DNA from: Oceanobacillus luteolus
GTDB taxonomy: Bacteria > Bacillota > Bacilli > Bacillales > Amphibacillaceae
Assembly: GCF_023715655.1 (NCBI RefSeq)
Contig: NZ_JAMBON010000001.1
Location: 248,001 to 312,000 of the forward strand
DNA length: 64,000 nt
Direction of reading: 5' to 3'
Shown here: in pieces, positions 63,131-64,000 of the stretch
Numbering within the stretch: position 1 is the first letter of the stretch
Layout: every line of letters starts with the position of its first letter
Translations under genes and position numbers: made by a program
Notes under the pieces: generated by a model
Databases searched by the model: none
Told to the model about the DNA's origin: nothing
The model's input: only the letters and a program-made list of their open reading frames with translations

Positions 63131-64000
63131 TTAAACGGGTGTAGTATCAAATTGAATATCAGTTGCGGTAATTTCTATCAAACGTTCTGCTTCATAATTT
63201 TCAGCTTGAACGAGACGATATGCCTGCATACGGATTGCCCGCTCCATTATATTTCTTACCGAACGTGCGTTGGAAAAATTCCTTTCTTTTACAGCTAGCT
63301 TTTGATAAAGATAGTTCCTTAATTTATTTTCAGCCTCTTTCGTCAAGCGATATTCCCTTGATTTTACCATGTGATGCGCTATTTCCATCAATTCTTCCAA
63401 GTTGTAATCAGAGAAGTCCAAGATGAATGGGAATCTGGATTCGAGGCCAGGATTTGTAGCTAGAAAACGGTGCATTTCATAAGGGTAACCAGCAAGTATG
63501 AGGATAAAATCATCACTGCCGTCCTCCATATGCTTTACAAGTGTATCTATCGCTTCTTTACCGAAATCTTTTTCTCCACCACGCGCGAGTGAATACGCCT
63601 CGTCGATGAATAGTATACCCCCCATTGCCTTTTCAATGATTGCCCTCGTCTTTTGAGCCGTCTGCCCAATGTATTCCCCTACTAGATCGGCACGCTCAGC
63701 TTCAATAAAGTGGCCTTTAGAAAGTATACCCAAATCAAAATAAAGTTTTGCCAGCCTTCTTGCTACCGTTGTTTTTCCAGTGCCAGGATTACCTCTGAAT
63801 AGCATATGCAAAACTTGAGCGTTCGAAGCCATCCCTAATTCTTTACGCTTTTCATTTATGAGATAGTAGGAATATATTTGTTTAATCGTCGTTTTAATTT
63901 GTTGAATGCCTACAAACTGAGAAAAAGCCTCATCTATTTGTTTAAATTGTTTGTTATAGTTTAAATTTCCTTTTCGTCGCTCTACATGAGGTGGAATATC
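63131..64000 (-). CDS. spoVK: Stage V sporulation protein K, AAA ATPase, 5' end beyond window
   Basis: At least 289 codons of a CbbX-like AAA+ ATPase needed for spore maturation in B. subtilis. Walker A FRGNPGTGKTTVARRLA, Walker B ILFIDEAYSLARGGEKDFG, and the family C-terminus with NARSVRNIMERAIRMQ are present. The frame stays open to the window edge (DIPPHVERRKGNLNYNKQFK is the first readable part), so the start lies outside. The Met at 63,832 is internal. First gene of the spoVK-hflX-ynbB unit. Confidence 0.92.
   Translation of the reverse strand, partial: DIPPHVERRKGNLNYNKQFKQIDEAFSQFVGIQQIKTTIKQIYSYYLINEKRKELGMASNAQVLHMLFRGNPGTGKTTVARRLAKLYFDLGILSKGHFIEAERADLVGEYIGQTAQKTRAIIEKAMGGILFIDEAYSLARGGEKDFGKEAIDTLVKHMEDGSDDFILILAGYPYEMHRFLATNPGLESRFPFILDFSDYNLEELMEIAHHMVKSREYRLTKEAENKLRNYLYQKLAVKERNFSNARSVRNIMERAIRMQAYRLVQAENYEAERLIEITATDIQFDTTPV

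Overview
The window is chromosomal DNA of a spore-forming Bacillaceae bacterium with low G+C content. Three things support this: sporulation genes (tlp, sirA, spoVK, a PAS histidine kinase), AGGAGG-type ribosome sites with many TTG and GTG starts, and long blocks in the same order as Bacillus subtilis. A halotolerant relative of Oceanobacillus or Virgibacillus is a reasonable guess, but the sequence alone does not prove it. No rRNA, tRNA, CRISPR array or prophage is visible.

Bases 1-27,000 resemble the B. subtilis yp region. In order they hold the end of an M32 carboxypeptidase, a b(o/a)3-type terminal oxidase with a tiny extra subunit, a cold-shock gene with a long leader, an HD hydrolase, thyA-dfrA, a Tat secretion locus (two tatA plus tatC), yozE, a YqfQ-like gene, msrAB and a ferredoxin. 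A small accessory patch follows, with a freestanding LAGLIDADG protein and a divergent SatD-like/HTH protein. After it come a small spore-type gene, Nudix and SCP2 genes, an AlkD-like gene, an oligopeptide ABC transporter with divergent permease and receptor units, ypcP and the double dynamin dynA. A 1286-bp IS3-family element at 26,653-27,938 has jumped into the hairpin of a terminator.

Bases 27,960-33,731 are a yng-like acyl-CoA operon: acyl-CoA dehydrogenase, biotin carboxylase, biotin carrier, enoyl-CoA hydratase and carboxyltransferase. A TetR-type regulator lies upstream and a palindromic operator sits at the operon start. AbgT and NupC transporters follow.

Bases 37,319-64,000 follow the B. 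subtilis parC-to-spoVK block in reverse: parC, parE, yneT, plsY, (folE2-yidD), yneQ, yneP, tlp, a ResA-like gene, citB, a sensor kinase, yneK, ccdC, ccdA, (aag), yneF, sirA, tkt, ynzC, yneB, lexA, glnA, ynbB, hflX and spoVK. The main departures are these. glnR is missing next to glnA. yneI is missing between ccdA and ccdC. The SOS gene yneA is replaced by a 35-codon membrane peptide under a textbook promoter with LexA boxes. A structured dispersed repeat occurs at least twice.

The most interesting item is the SOS micro-peptide at 58,086-58,193. No large undescribed multi-gene system is evident. Most of the window is conserved core genome.
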